Positions 52,415 through 60,847 of a stretch of 60,847 bases of DNA are shown here, in pieces (the first letter of the stretch is position 1; each line of letters opens with the position of its first letter). A program made the translations under genes and the position numbers. Location of the stretch: positions 1 through 60,847 of the forward strand of contig JBMYLP010000009.1 in assembly GCA_049596455.1 (NCBI GenBank), written 5' to 3'. Below the pieces are notes generated by a model. That model was not told the origin of the DNA, made no database searches, and saw nothing but the letters and a program-made list of their open reading frames with translations. Source of the stretch: UBA7446 sp049596455 (GTDB lineage: Bacteria > Bacteroidota > Bacteroidia > Flavobacteriales > Flavobacteriaceae).

Positions 52415-53115
52415 CGCAAATTGGCTTCAAAATGATGGGCAAAGTGTTTTTGAAAAACTTCGCTAACTTCTTTTAAATCAATCACTCTCCCCAATTCCTT
52501 TTGCATAGAAGTAACCCCTTTGTTACGAATACCACAGGGAACGATATAGTCAAAGTAAGTCAACTCTGTGTTCACATTTAGGGCAAAGCCATGCATGGTT
52601 ACCCATCGACTGGTGCGAATACCCATAGCGCAAATTTTTCGGGGGTTATCGCCCTCTGGGTCTAACCAAACGCCCGTTTCGCCTTTGCTGCGTGTTGCCA
52701 AAATTCCAAAGTCGGCAAGTGTGGCAATGATACATTCCTCCAACAACCGCAAATATTTATGGATATCGGTAAAAAAACAATCCAAATCCAAAATGGGGTA
52801 ACCCACCAACTGACCTGGACCGTGATACGTAATGTCACCCCCTCTGTTAGTGGGGTAAAACGACACCCCTTTTTCCGCAAGGGTTTCGTTGTTGATAAGC
52901 AAATGATTTTCATCGCCACTTTTTCCAAGCGTATATACATGCGGATGTTCAACAAACAGCAAGTGATTTTCAGTGGAAACTTGCGTATCTGGATTTCTGC
53001 GGTTGTAAATTTTTTGGTCTATGGTACGCTGAAACAATTCTTGTTGCAAATTGGTTACGGCATCGTAAGCTGCCAATCCCAATTGGCGCACCTGAACCAC
53101 AGGCTTAGGGCTCAT
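52411..53115 (-). CDS. lipB: Octanoyltransferase
   Basis: A 234-residue LipB that moves octanoyl groups from acyl carrier protein to lipoyl domains. Key motifs are LLFVEHPHVYTLGKSGDENH, RGGDITYHGPGQLVGYPILD with the catalytic Lys-Cys region later (CGIRNKGVTSM, with the Cys nucleophile and Lys). ATG at 53115 begins the conserved part; the 53172 option would overlap further into the upstream YqaE gene. It overlaps the upstream YqaE-type gene by 11 bp. The product feeds LipA, encoded 30 kb away. Confidence 0.95.
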   Translation of the reverse strand: MSPKPVVQVRQLGLAAYDAVTNLQQELFQRTIDQKIYNRRNPDTQVSTENHLLFVEHPHVYTLGKSGDENHLLINNETLAEKGVSFYPTNRGGDITYHGPGQLVGYPILDLDCFFTDIHKYLRLLEECIIATLADFGILATRSKGETGVWLDPEGDNPRKICAMGIRTSRWVTMHGFALNVNTELTYFDYIVPCGIRNKGVTSMQKELGRVIDLKEVSEVFQKHFAHHFEANLR

Positions 53116-53272
53116 AATAAAACGGTCGGTTAAGAATAATAAGCGCACCGATAACACCCGGCACCCATGCACAAAGCGTAAGTAAAAAAACGATGATTAC
53201 AGAACCACAGCCTCTGTCAATAACCGCCAAAGGTGGAAAAATAATAGCTAAAAGAACCCGCAATAAACTCAT
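53105..53272 (-). CDS. YqaE/Pmp3-family small membrane protein
   Basis: A 55-residue protein with two transmembrane helices: VLLAIIFPPLAVIDRGCGS and VIIVFLLTLCAWVPGVIGAL, then NRPFYYEP. The FPPLAV motif, the following Gly-Cys and the WVPGVIGAL end are the Pmp3/UPF0057 signature. Homologs in yeast and plants affect membrane potential under salt stress; the bacterial role is unclear. Its ATG at 53272 is 8 bp after a -7 box (plus-strand CAAAGATA, 53280-53287), and its stop lies inside the first codons of lipB. The two are likely co-transcribed. Short enough to be missed by gene finders. Confidence 0.9.
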   Translation of the reverse strand: MSLLRVLLAIIFPPLAVIDRGCGSVIIVFLLTLCAWVPGVIGALIILNRPFYYEP

Positions 53273-53279
53273 GTGAATT

Positions 53280-53332
53280 CAAAGATACAAATTCAGGTGT
53301 ACTTGAGAACTCATGCGCATTGGTTATCTTTG
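53280..53332. promoter_or_regulatory. Divergent promoters of YqaE-lipB and lysS
   Basis: On the plus strand CTTG (53302-53305), 19 bp, TATCTTTG (53325-53332) serves lysS (ATG 53350). On the minus strand TATCTTTG (plus 53280-53287) serves the YqaE-type gene; no clear -33 for that one. Both -7 boxes are identical 8-mers facing apart, 37 bp between them. Confidence 0.6.
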
Positions 53333-53349
53333 CGGAAGAAAAATTTGGG

Positions 53350-55041
53350 ATGCACGAATTATCAGAACAAGAACTTGTCCGCAGGGAAAAACTCGCCAAA
53401 CTACGTGAGTTGGGCATAGACCCCTACCCTGCCGCCGCATTTAACACCACGCACTACGCCACTGACATTGCCGCAACATTTAAAGAAGGCAACAAGGTTT
53501 GTTTAGCTGGCCGATTGATGTCTAGACGTGTGCAAGGCAAGGCAAGTTTTGCCGAATTGCAAGATGCTACCGGAAGGGTGCAACTCTATTTTAACAGAGA
53601 TATTTTGTGTCCCAATGAGGATAAAACCCTCTACAACGACATCTATAAAAAGCTATTGGATATTGGTGATATTATTGGAGTTGAAGGAACATTATTTACC
53701 ACACAAGTGGGCGAAAAAACCGTTGAGGTGCACAAGCTTTTTGTGCTAAGCAAATCGTTGCGTCCGTTGCCACTCCCAAAAGTGGATGCCGATGGCAATA
53801 CCTATGATGCCTTTACCGATCCGGAGCAACGCTACCGCATGCGTTATGTGGATTTGATTGTAAATCCGCACGTAAAAGATGCCTTTATAAAACGTACCAA
53901 AATCACCAATACCATGCGTTCGTTTTTTAATGACCGTGGTTACTTGGAAGTGGAAACCCCCATTTTGCAACCCATTCCGGGTGGTGCTGCGGCGCGTCCT
54001 TTTGTTACGCATCACAATGCGCTAAACATTCCGCTATACTTACGCATTGCCAACGAATTGTACCTCAAGCGCCTTATTGTAGGTGGATTTGATGGAGTAT
54101 ATGAATTTGCCAAGGACTTTAGAAACGAGGGCATGGACAAAACCCATAATCCCGAGTTTACGGTGATGGAACTTTATGTAGCATACAAAGATTATAACTG
54201 GATGATGGAAACCACAGAAGCACTTCTTGAGGAAGTAGCGGTGGCAGCCAACGGAAGTTCTTCGGTGCAAGTGGGCGACCACACCATTGATTTTAAAGCG
54301 CCCTATCCGCGCGTATCTATTTTAGACGCCATTAAAAAGCACACAGGTGTTGATGTTTCTGAAATGGACGAGGAAGCGTTGCGCAAAACTGCACAACATT
54401 TGGGTCTTGAAGTGGATGAAACTATGGGCAAAGGAAAGCTTATTGATGAGTTATTTGGCGAGCTGTGTGAGCACCACTACATCCAACCCACATTTATTAT
54501 AGACTACCCTAAAGAAATGAGTCCACTGACCAAGGCTCACCGTAGCAAGCCCGGACTTACCGAACGCTTTGAGCTTATGGTTAATGGGAAAGAGTTGGCA
54601 AATGCTTACTCGGAGCTTAACGATCCGATTGACCAGCGAGAACGTTTTGAAGACCAAATGGCACTATCAGAGAAAGGAGATGATGAAGCGATGTTTATCG
54701 ACCAAGATTTCTTGCGGGCGTTGGAATACGGTATGCCTCCCACCTCGGGAATTGGCATTGGTATTGACCGCCTAACAATGTTGCTGACCAACAACAGCTC
54801 TATTCAAGAAGTGTTGTTTTTCCCGCAAATGCGCCCTGAGAAAAAAGGACCAACGCTGACTGATGAAGAGCAAACCATTGTTGATTTGCTAAAAAAGGAA
54901 AGCCCCGCCGTTCTTACAACTGTGAAAGAACAAGCAGGGCTTAGTAATAAAAAATGGGATAAAGCCATCAAAGGTCTTACAAGCAAATCGGTTGTCGAAG
55001 TGAAGAAGACCGATGACGCTTTATTGGTTGTACTCCGCTGA
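53350..55041 (+). CDS. lysS: Lysine--tRNA ligase (class II)
   Basis: A 563-residue class II LysRS with an OB-fold anticodon-binding domain (LAGRLMSRRVQGKASFAELQ) and a catalytic domain with motif 2 FRNEGMDKTHNPEFT and motif 3 GIGIGIDRLTMLL. After FFPQMRPE, where E. coli LysS ends, there is an extra C-terminal module of about 65 residues (TDEEQTIVDLLKKESP...KKTDDALLVVLR), a predicted winged-helix-like fold. ATG at 53350 begins the conserved sequence. Its stop abuts the stop of the convergent OmpA-family gene. Confidence 0.97.
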   Translation: MHELSEQELVRREKLAKLRELGIDPYPAAAFNTTHYATDIAATFKEGNKVCLAGRLMSRRVQGKASFAELQDATGRVQLYFNRDILCPNEDKTLYNDIYKKLLDIGDIIGVEGTLFTTQVGEKTVEVHKLFVLSKSLRPLPLPKVDADGNTYDAFTDPEQRYRMRYVDLIVNPHVKDAFIKRTKITNTMRSFFNDRGYLEVETPILQPIPGGAAARPFVTHHNALNIPLYLRIANELYLKRLIVGGFDGVYEFAKDFRNEGMDKTHNPEFTVMELYVAYKDYNWMMETTEALLEEVAVAANGSSSVQVGDHTIDFKAPYPRVSILDAIKKHTGVDVSEMDEEALRKTAQHLGLEVDETMGKGKLIDELFGELCEHHYIQPTFIIDYPKEMSPLTKAHRSKPGLTERFELMVNGKELANAYSELNDPIDQRERFEDQMALSEKGDDEAMFIDQDFLRALEYGMPPTSGIGIGIDRLTMLLTNNSSIQEVLFFPQMRPEKKGPTLTDEEQTIVDLLKKESPAVLTTVKEQAGLSNKKWDKAIKGLTSKSVVEVKKTDDALLVVLR

Positions 55042-56151
55042 TTAAAAGAATTTAAATTCGGTTCTACGGTTTTTAGCATGCTTACTTTCAGAGCAATCTA
55101 CGCCATCTTCACAGTCATTTAATAACCTTGACTCACCGTAACCAACCCCAATCATTCTTGAGGTTTCGATTCCCTTTTGATTTAGGTATTCTACCACAGA
55201 TTTAGAACGACGCTCTGACAAACTTTGGTTTGATGCGGTACTACCTCTAGAATCCGTATGAGAACCTACTTCAACAACAGCGCTTTCATCTGCTCTAAGC
55301 TTAGATAAAATATGCTTGTCGATGATGGATTTTGACTTTGCTGTTAGACGTGCGCTACCTAATTCGTAATTAATAGGTAAAATAATGGCTTGTTCTGGAA
55401 GCGTACAAGGTACTTCTCTCCATGCGGTCATACCTCCTTTTTTGGTAATTACACGCTTTTCAATAGTTGTGTATTTGGCAGGAACATCTACAGCTCTAGT
55501 GGTTTCATCGCTTACTAGCACACGGCGCTCAACTACGTCTTTCACTTCAGGAATAAGAATTTCTTCTGTCCTGGCAGGAGTAGCGATTACTTCACGCTTT
55601 ACTAATTTATATTTTCCTCCAATCTGTTTAGTCGTACTGCGTGCTGGTGTAACCAACTTCTTTACAGGAACCGAGCGCATTACGGCAGGGTCTTCGCGGA
55701 AATGGAAAATACGGCAGTCATTCGGATCAATAGACGGGCAGTCTGGGTTCTCGCCTGCAACCCATTTTCCAGATTTAGATTTCACCTCAATTTCTTTATA
55801 GTGATCTGCAAAAACGGCTTCGCTTGGGTATTGCTTGTTGTAGGGTTCCTCAATCCAAAACGTATCTACTACTGTAGTAAAAGTAGCAGGAACAAATTTA
55901 TACTTTTTTGAAGCTGGCTTTACAACCACCTCATCACGCACAACCTTGTATTCTGCGGGAACTACTTGTAAGGTTGTATGGGCTGGAACTTCTAGTACCC
56001 GGATAGTTTCAATATCGAACTCATCGGGTACAATACATTTGGCATAACATTTTCCCGGCTCGGGATTATCAGGTAATTTATCAAGGTATTGTTCTTGGGC
56101 TTGAAGTGTAATAGCGCAAAAAAGCGCAAATAGCATATAAATAGATTTCAT
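55042..56151 (-). CDS. OmpA-family protein with repeated N-terminal segments
   Basis: A 369-residue protein with signal peptide (MLFALFCAITLQAQ), then about 220 residues in tile-like units built around VPA/YK (VPAHTTLQVVPAEYKVV, KPASKKYKFVPATFTTV, TPARSTTKQIGGKYKLV, TPARTEEILIPEVKDVV), and a C-terminal OmpA domain (LPINYELGSARLTAKSK, VEVGSHTDSRGSTASNQSLS, NRRTEFKFF). The OmpA part should bind peptidoglycan; the tiles are of unknown fold. Outer-membrane or periplasmic. Confidence 0.88.
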   Translation of the reverse strand: MKSIYMLFALFCAITLQAQEQYLDKLPDNPEPGKCYAKCIVPDEFDIETIRVLEVPAHTTLQVVPAEYKVVRDEVVVKPASKKYKFVPATFTTVVDTFWIEEPYNKQYPSEAVFADHYKEIEVKSKSGKWVAGENPDCPSIDPNDCRIFHFREDPAVMRSVPVKKLVTPARSTTKQIGGKYKLVKREVIATPARTEEILIPEVKDVVERRVLVSDETTRAVDVPAKYTTIEKRVITKKGGMTAWREVPCTLPEQAIILPINYELGSARLTAKSKSIIDKHILSKLRADESAVVEVGSHTDSRGSTASNQSLSERRSKSVVEYLNQKGIETSRMIGVGYGESRLLNDCEDGVDCSESKHAKNRRTEFKFF

Positions 56152-56301
56152 AATAAATAAGATTTGTTGATATCAAATTAAACGTTTATTTACCACATTT
56201 CCAAATGCTTTCTTTATCAATTTGAGTTCAAGTGTATGTATTAAAATACACTAATTCTCATCCTAGGAAGTTCTAATTGATGTATTGTAAACCTCCGTTT
56301 A

Positions 56302-57591
56302 CTAAAGCTCTTGCAAGGTTTCCGAAAACGCCTCAAGTGTTTTGTCAAGGTCATTTTGGCTAATGGCGTCGTTTAAGAAATAGCTTTCAAACGCACTTGG
56401 TGGCAAATACACCCCACGCTTTAGCATACCGTGGAAGTATTTTTTAAAGAAATCGTTATTACCCTTTGCTGCTGAATCAAAATCCACAACAGGGGAGTCT
56501 GTAAAATGTAACGAAATCATAGAGCCCAATCGGTTAATTTGATACGGCAGCCCTTTTTGTTCTAGTAAAGGGGTCATTTCGTTGTGCAGATAGGCTGTTT
56601 TTTGGTCTAAACTAGTGAATACGTCAGGCTGCTGGTGCAGCAACTCCAACATGGTAAGACCAGCCGTCATGGCTAATGGGTTTCCGCTAAGGGTTCCCGC
56701 TTGGTACACAGGTCCGACGGGTGCTAAAAAATTCATGATTTCTTCTCGTGCGGCAAATGCCCCAACGGGTAATCCTCCGCCAATAACTTTACCATAAGTA
56801 ACCATATCGGCGCGAACGTTTAGGCGTTCTTGCGCACCACCTGGTGCCAGTCGAAATCCTGTCATTACTTCATCAAAAATGAGTAACGTGCCGTGCGCAT
56901 CGCACAAGCTACGAAGCCCTTCTAAAAAATCTTCTTTGGGTAATATACACCCCATGTTTCCCGCCACAGGTTCTATAATAATGGCTGCAATTTCTTCGGG
57001 ATTGGCAGCAAAAATTTCGGCAACTTGATCTAGATTGTTGTATTGCGCCAACAAGGTATCTTTCGCAGTTCCAGCAGTCACACCTGGACTGTTTGGACTA
57101 CCAAACGTAACGGCACCACTTCCCGCTTGAATCAAAAAGGCATCGGCGTGCCCGTGGTAGCATCCCGCAAATTTGATGATTTTATCACGTCCTGTAAAGC
57201 CACGCGCTAAGCGCACCGCACTCATACAGGCTTCTGTACCCGAATTCACAAACCGAATTTGGTCCATGTGTGGCACCATATCCAAAGCTTGCTTGGCAAT
57301 TTGGGTTTCTAGTGCTGTTGGAATTCCATACGACGTACCTTTTTCAGCACGCTCTTGAATGGCTTTCACTACTTTTGGGTGTGCATGTCCCAAAATCATA
57401 GGCCCCCACGAAGCGATATAATCGATATAGGTATTTCCATCCGCATCAAACAAATAGGCGCCTTTGGCGTGGGTTAGGAAAATAGGGGTTCCGCCAACTG
57501 CTTTAAAAGCTCGAACGGGCGAATTCACCCCTCCTGGAATAACTTTTTTTGCCTCGGCAAAAAGTGCGCTACTGCGTTGGTACTGCATCAT
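56302..57591 (-). CDS. hemL: Glutamate-1-semialdehyde 2,1-aminomutase
   Basis: A 429-residue PLP enzyme giving 5-aminolevulinate in the C5 heme pathway. Landmarks are VIPGGVNSPVRAF, FVNSGTEACMSAVRLARG, FAGCYHGHADAFL, LIFDEVMTGFRLAPGG and TYGKVIGGGLPVGAFA with the catalytic Lys, and GTLSGNPLAMTAGL. Length is normal. The start is the ATG at 57591 (a second ATG follows directly). Its ATG overlaps the upstream glucosaminidase stop (ATGA). Confidence 0.97.
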   Translation of the reverse strand: MMQYQRSSALFAEAKKVIPGGVNSPVRAFKAVGGTPIFLTHAKGAYLFDADGNTYIDYIASWGPMILGHAHPKVVKAIQERAEKGTSYGIPTALETQIAKQALDMVPHMDQIRFVNSGTEACMSAVRLARGFTGRDKIIKFAGCYHGHADAFLIQAGSGAVTFGSPNSPGVTAGTAKDTLLAQYNNLDQVAEIFAANPEEIAAIIIEPVAGNMGCILPKEDFLEGLRSLCDAHGTLLIFDEVMTGFRLAPGGAQERLNVRADMVTYGKVIGGGLPVGAFAAREEIMNFLAPVGPVYQAGTLSGNPLAMTAGLTMLELLHQQPDVFTSLDQKTAYLHNEMTPLLEQKGLPYQINRLGSMISLHFTDSPVVDFDSAAKGNNDFFKKYFHGMLKRGVYLPPSAFESYFLNDAISQNDLDKTLEAFSETLQEL

Positions 57592-58361
57592 TTTAATTTG
57601 AGTTGTTGTCCAATGGCCAAATCCGTTGAGCTAAGCGAATTGATAGTCACTAATTTTTCTACGGATAAGTTAAACTTCTTCGCAATGGAATATAAGGTGT
57701 CGCCTTGCTGTACAAAATACGTATGCTTTTGCTTTGGGGGTTTTGACGCTTCTAATGGTGCTTTGCTTCCATCAAATTGCCATAATTCGTATCGTTCAAT
57801 AAGTGAAATAAGCTTGTAGGCATATTGCGGGTCGGTGGCATAGCCTGCTTTTTTTAGTCCGTGCGCCCAACTAACGTAGTCTCTTTTATTCATTTTAAAG
57901 AGGTCACTGTAGCGAGAGCGGTTTCTTAAAAACTCAGAATGATCACGATAGGATTGTTCCACTTTTTTGTACTTGCGAAAGCATTCGCCTTTGGCATCAT
58001 CGTCGTGCGAAACACTCGCACCACGCCACCCTTTGTGGCATTTAATTCCAAAATGATTGTTTGACTTTACCGCCAATTCGCCCATACCTGCCTGCGATTC
58101 CAACAGCCCTTGCGCCAAGGTAATACTTGCTGGAATACCATATTTTTTCATTTCCTTTTGCGCCATTTCGGCGTATTGCAACACATATACTTTCATGCGT
58201 GTGTGCGCATTGAGCTCTGCTAATTTTTTAGCAGATTTTTTTGGCGATGCTTCCTCAATTTTTTTGGTTGTGCGCTTTACCTCTCGATTATAAACCACTT
58301 TTTTTGAACCACAAGAAACTAAAAATAGCACCACAAAAATAAGAGTTACTCCTCGGGCCAT
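57588..58361 (-). CDS. LysM-containing glucosaminidase lipoprotein
   Basis: A 257-residue lipoprotein (signal VTLIFVVLFLVSCGSKK, lipobox VSC). A mannosyl-glycoprotein endo-beta-N-acetylglucosaminidase (FlgJ/GH73-like) domain follows: YGIPASITLAQGLLESQAGM, NNHFGIKCHKGWRG, YRDHSEFLRNRSRYSDLF and a LysM domain ends the protein (YFVQQGDTLYSIAKKFNL...QQLKLK). It should cleave peptidoglycan glycan chains. ATG at 58361 gives the signal; it overlaps the preceding PLP-enzyme gene by 16 bp and hemL by 4 bp. Confidence 0.93.
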   Translation of the reverse strand: MARGVTLIFVVLFLVSCGSKKVVYNREVKRTTKKIEEASPKKSAKKLAELNAHTRMKVYVLQYAEMAQKEMKKYGIPASITLAQGLLESQAGMGELAVKSNNHFGIKCHKGWRGASVSHDDDAKGECFRKYKKVEQSYRDHSEFLRNRSRYSDLFKMNKRDYVSWAHGLKKAGYATDPQYAYKLISLIERYELWQFDGSKAPLEASKPPKQKHTYFVQQGDTLYSIAKKFNLSVEKLVTINSLSSTDLAIGQQLKLK

Positions 58362-59248
58362 TGCAGTCCGTGGCGAAAATTGAAACCCGCTATTCCTTGT
58401 GTTCCGCCTGTGTGAATTAAAAGCAAATTTGTTCCAAATGTCCATGTATCGTCTTTTATCATCTGCACCAACTGAAACAGCATAGGTGCGGTATAAATTG
58501 GATCTAATAACACCCCCGTTTGCTGCAACACATCACGTGCAAAAGCAACTAGTGGTTTGCTTACCTGCGCATATCCACGGTGCTCGGGATGTTGCACAAG
58601 CGTCCAATTTTCGTGCGGAGCAAAGGTACGAATACGGTCTGGTATAGACGCATCTTTTGTCACCTGAAACCCCACAATGTGTTGGTGCACTTTGCACGAA
58701 GCTGCCAAACCCGCCAAGGTACCGCCAGTACCAACAGCACAACAAATGGTGTCAAATGTCGCGTCTTTAGGAGTTAAGATTTCGGCACAGCCTTTTACCG
58801 CCAATGCATTGGTACCACCCTCAGGTAAAACATACAATGCGCCATGCTTTTTTTTCAACCCTAAAACCGTTTTACCCTCTTCCTTTTGACGGTATTCTTC
58901 TCTTGAAACAAAAAAGAGTTGCATGCCGTTTTGTTGGCATGTTGCAAGGGTTGGATTTAGGGGTTTGTGCGCTAACTCCGCCCCTCGTACAATGCCAACA
59001 GTAGCAATATTATATCGAGTTCCTAAAGCTGCCACGGCAGCAAGATGGTTGGAAAATGCCCCTCCAAAAGTGAGCAAGGCACTAGCGTTTGACTCTTTAA
59101 ATGCAGCAAGGTTGTATTTTAGTTTACGCCATTTGTTCCCCGAAGCAAGGGGGAAAACCAAATCCTCTCGTTTTAGGTGAACGGAAATCTTCGCAGAAGC
59201 AAATGGAACTAAATCCAATTTTTGGTTTATTGCTTGAGAAAAATCCAT
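58346..59248 (-). CDS. PLP-dependent ACC deaminase/D-cysteine desulfhydrase-like enzyme
   Basis: A 300-residue fold-type II PLP enzyme. The Schiff-base Lys is in ASGNKWRKLKYN, the cofactor/substrate loop is LLTFGGAFSNHLAAVAALG, and CCAVGTGGTLAGLAAS binds the phosphate. 1-aminocyclopropane-1-carboxylate deaminase and D-cysteine desulfhydrase share this family; D-cysteine or related D-amino acid cleavage is the usual bacterial activity, so that is favoured, not proven. ATG at 59248 begins the conserved part. It overlaps the lipoprotein gene downstream by 16 bp. Confidence 0.88.
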   Translation of the reverse strand: MDFSQAINQKLDLVPFASAKISVHLKREDLVFPLASGNKWRKLKYNLAAFKESNASALLTFGGAFSNHLAAVAALGTRYNIATVGIVRGAELAHKPLNPTLATCQQNGMQLFFVSREEYRQKEEGKTVLGLKKKHGALYVLPEGGTNALAVKGCAEILTPKDATFDTICCAVGTGGTLAGLAASCKVHQHIVGFQVTKDASIPDRIRTFAPHENWTLVQHPEHRGYAQVSKPLVAFARDVLQQTGVLLDPIYTAPMLFQLVQMIKDDTWTFGTNLLLIHTGGTQGIAGFNFRHGLQWPEE

Positions 59249-59349
59249 ATTCAAAAATAGCATATTGATTTATAGGGAGTAAATACTGCTCACAGAAATA
59301 TAGTCTGCTTTTCGGCATGTTTTTTGTGTAATTTTAGAAAAACTATACA

Positions 59350-59901
59350 ATGAAACGGTTTCTTCTTTTTGCTACTGCGCTCCTTCTAACATCTTGTGCT
59401 TCCATTTGTGTTTCTAGCGATTACGATACTAGCGTTGATTTTAACAACTACACTACCTATGCGTTTTTTAAACCTGGAATAGACAAGGTTGAAATCTCTG
59501 ATTTGGACAAACGCCGTGTCCTTAGAGCACTCGAAAACACCCTTGCGTCCAAAGGATTTACCGCCTCTGAAACACCAGCTGTCCTCATAAATTTTCACAC
59601 CAAAGCCGAAAAAAACGTGCGTGTTAGCGAAAGCTATTTGGGTTGGGGTAGTCCATTTTACGGTCCTTATGGCGGTTGGGGCTGGGGCTGGGGATGGGGT
59701 TTCAATAGACCTTATAATGTAAACACCTCCACAACAGGCGTGCTATATATTGACATTATTGATGCATCAACTAAAAAACTGATTTGGCAAGGCAAAGGCA
59801 CGGGAAGTTTGAGTAAAGGCTCACCTCAAGAACGTGAAGAACGCATAAGTGCGTTTGTGGCTGAAATTTTAGCTGCCTATCCGCCTGGGGGTAGTGAATA
59901 A
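59350..59901 (+). CDS. DUF4136 lipoprotein
   Basis: A 183-residue lipoprotein (FLLFATALLLTSCAS, lipobox TSC) with a DUF4136 domain: DYDTSVDFNNYTTYAFF near the N-terminus, VLRALENTLASKGF, and TGVLYIDIIDASTKKLIWQG near the end. A low-complexity WG repeat (YGGWGWGWGWGFNRPYN) interrupts the domain. Probably periplasmic or outer-membrane; function unknown. Single gene between the divergent PLP-enzyme operon and convergent alaS. Confidence 0.92.
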   Translation: MKRFLLFATALLLTSCASICVSSDYDTSVDFNNYTTYAFFKPGIDKVEISDLDKRRVLRALENTLASKGFTASETPAVLINFHTKAEKNVRVSESYLGWGSPFYGPYGGWGWGWGWGFNRPYNVNTSTTGVLYIDIIDASTKKLIWQGKGTGSLSKGSPQEREERISAFVAEILAAYPPGGSE

Positions 59902-59910
59902 GTTATTAGT

Positions 59911-60847
59911 TTATTTTAAAACCAATTCTTTAGCAGCCGCTAAGGCATTGGCAATACCATTGGGGTTTTTACCGCCAGCCGTAGCAAAAAACGGTTGTCC
60001 GCCCCCACCCCCTTGAATATGAGTGCCAATTTCCTTGATTATGGCGTTGGCGTTTATCTCACCCTTTTGGGCAAGTTCCTTGGAGACGTAACATGACAAG
60101 ATCGGCTTGTTGTTTTTACGACTTGCCAAAACAGCAACCAAATTATCACGATTTTGCCCTAATTGGAACAATGCATCTTTCATGCTGGCTGCATCCAAAT
60201 TTACTTCTTTAAACAAATACGAAATACCTTTTTCTGTGGCAACACTGCTTTCCAAGTCCGAAATCAATTGCTGTACCAACTGCTTGTTCAACTGCTCTAT
60301 TTCTTTGCGTAGTTTGGTATTATCGTCTTGTAGTGCCTGAACCGACTGCAGTACATTTTTTGGATTTTTTAATTGCACTTTCAGCGCGTCAACCATAGCA
60401 GCTTGGTCGTAAACCAATTTTTTGGCTTCATCAGCCGTAACGGCTTCAATACGCCGAATGCCAGATGCCACCGCCGACTCAGCAGTAATGGTGAAGTGCC
60501 AAAGTTCTGCTGTATTTGCAACATGTGTTCCTCCGCACAATTCCATTGATTCACCAAAGCGAATGGNNNNNNNNNNAAAAAGTGCCATGGCACCGCTGTC
60601 CATAGCCTGTTGGAAAGGCATGTTTCGGTGTTCTTCTAAATGGATTTGCTCTTGAATCCGCGCATTGACAAATGCTTCAACGGAAGTGAGTTCATCTTGT
60701 GTAAGTTTGGTAAAGTGCGAAAAATCAAAACGCAAATATCCCGAACGTACCATAGAGCCTTTTTGGGTAACGTGGTCTCCCAAAATCGAACGAAGACCTT
60801 GATGCAACAAGTGTGTAGCCGTGTGATTGCTTGCCGTAGCAGCGCGT
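59911..60847 (-). CDS. alaS: Alanine--tRNA ligase, C-terminal part
   Basis: The 3' third of AlaRS, open to the window end. It begins with ASNHTATHLLHQGLR, part of the editing-domain zinc motif (HTATH), continues through IRFGESMELCGGTHVAN with the other zinc ligands (CGGTH) and ends in the DHHA1 C-Ala domain (GGGGGQPFFATAGGKN). It charges tRNA-Ala and hydrolyses mischarged Ser/Gly-tRNA-Ala. Ten N at 60567-60576 cut the segment between ALF and IRFGES, where the family has about ten residues (GEKYGD...). The gap is thus nominal and true length likely about 28 bases, which keeps the frame. Confidence 0.95.
   Translation of the reverse strand, partial: RAATASNHTATHLLHQGLRSILGDHVTQKGSMVRSGYLRFDFSHFTKLTQDELTSVEAFVNARIQEQIHLEEHRNMPFQQAMDSGAMALFXXXXIRFGESMELCGGTHVANTAELWHFTITAESAVASGIRRIEAVTADEAKKLVYDQAAMVDALKVQLKNPKNVLQSVQALQDDNTKLRKEIEQLNKQLVQQLISDLESSVATEKGISYLFKEVNLDAASMKDALFQLGQNRDNLVAVLASRKNNKPILSCYVSKELAQKGEINANAIIKEIGTHIQGGGGGQPFFATAGGKNPNGIANALAAAKELVLK
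60567..60576. other. Assembly gap inside alaS
   Basis: Ten N. Family alignment from memory implies about nine more codons here than ten bases can hold, and 28 has the same remainder modulo three as ten, so frame is preserved but length is not. Confidence 0.9.

Noticed and set aside
59640..59705. GG/TGG tandem repeat as a mobile repeat
   Set aside because: It encodes the WG-rich loop inside the DUF4136 protein and is common in that family.

Overview
The window reads as a chromosomal segment of a marine-type member of the Flavobacteriaceae (Bacteroidota). The evidence is Bacteroidota-style -7 promoter boxes (TAnnTTTG) in front of many genes, a secreted GH16 enzyme with a type IX secretion sorting tail, a 38-residue ribosomal protein THX, flavobacterial families such as the large putative porin, the DUF4136 lipoprotein and the RluD/PASTA/Ddl/CoaD neighbourhood, and a moderately AT-rich composition. 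Two runs of exactly ten N (46009-46018 and 60567-60576) show a draft assembly, and both lie inside coding sequence.

Layout. 1-7.4 kb: the end of trpA, an OmpA/helix-hairpin-helix/THX trio, yaaA, divergent rluD-PASTA and ddl-coaD operons, a NUDIX gene, pyrE and a SRPBCC gene. 7.3-17 kb: birA, the GH16 glucanase, then rsfS-ftsH-LUD-cdsA-psd (membrane quality control and phospholipid synthesis), and valS reading back. 17-25.7 kb: a DUF1573 protein, an aminotransferase, murB, a Cys-rich membrane peptide, an ECF-type sigma factor and an unusual Nramp-like transporter, then lipA, lpxK, a NIF3 protein and its coiled-coil partner. 25.7-33 kb: a saccharopine-dehydrogenase-like gene with a DUF1338 (HglS-type) gene, facing a D-2-hydroxyglutarate-dehydrogenase-like gene, acetoacetyl-CoA synthetase and glmS; the first three fit successive steps of lysine catabolism from saccharopine toward 2-oxoglutarate. 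33-37 kb: a small membrane protein with a HTH regulator, tRNA-Val(UAC) beside a degenerate duplicate of its 3' end, folC and nhaD. 37-43 kb: gltB-gltD behind a 371-bp upstream region with two ACCC...GGGT dyads.

45.2-49.3 kb is the accessory part. A markedly AT-rich cassette (HTH controller, a large DNA methyltransferase with a nuclease-like C-terminus, and a second methyltransferase) sits between a porin gene and rnhB and is bracketed by imperfect direct repeats. Its genes are joined by TAATG stop/start overlaps. The large methyltransferase carries an assembly gap and an in-frame TAA, so it is either decayed or mis-assembled. This is the best candidate in the window for a less-described system: a compact two-methylase restriction-modification unit.

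49.4-60.8 kb returns to housekeeping: rnhB, a large lipoprotein, lipB, a tiny YqaE/Pmp3 membrane protein, lysS, an OmpA-family protein, hemL, a LysM glucosaminidase lipoprotein, a PLP-dependent deaminase/desulfhydrase, a DUF4136 lipoprotein and the 3' part of alaS, cut by the window end. No CRISPR array, rRNA gene, transposase or prophage was seen.
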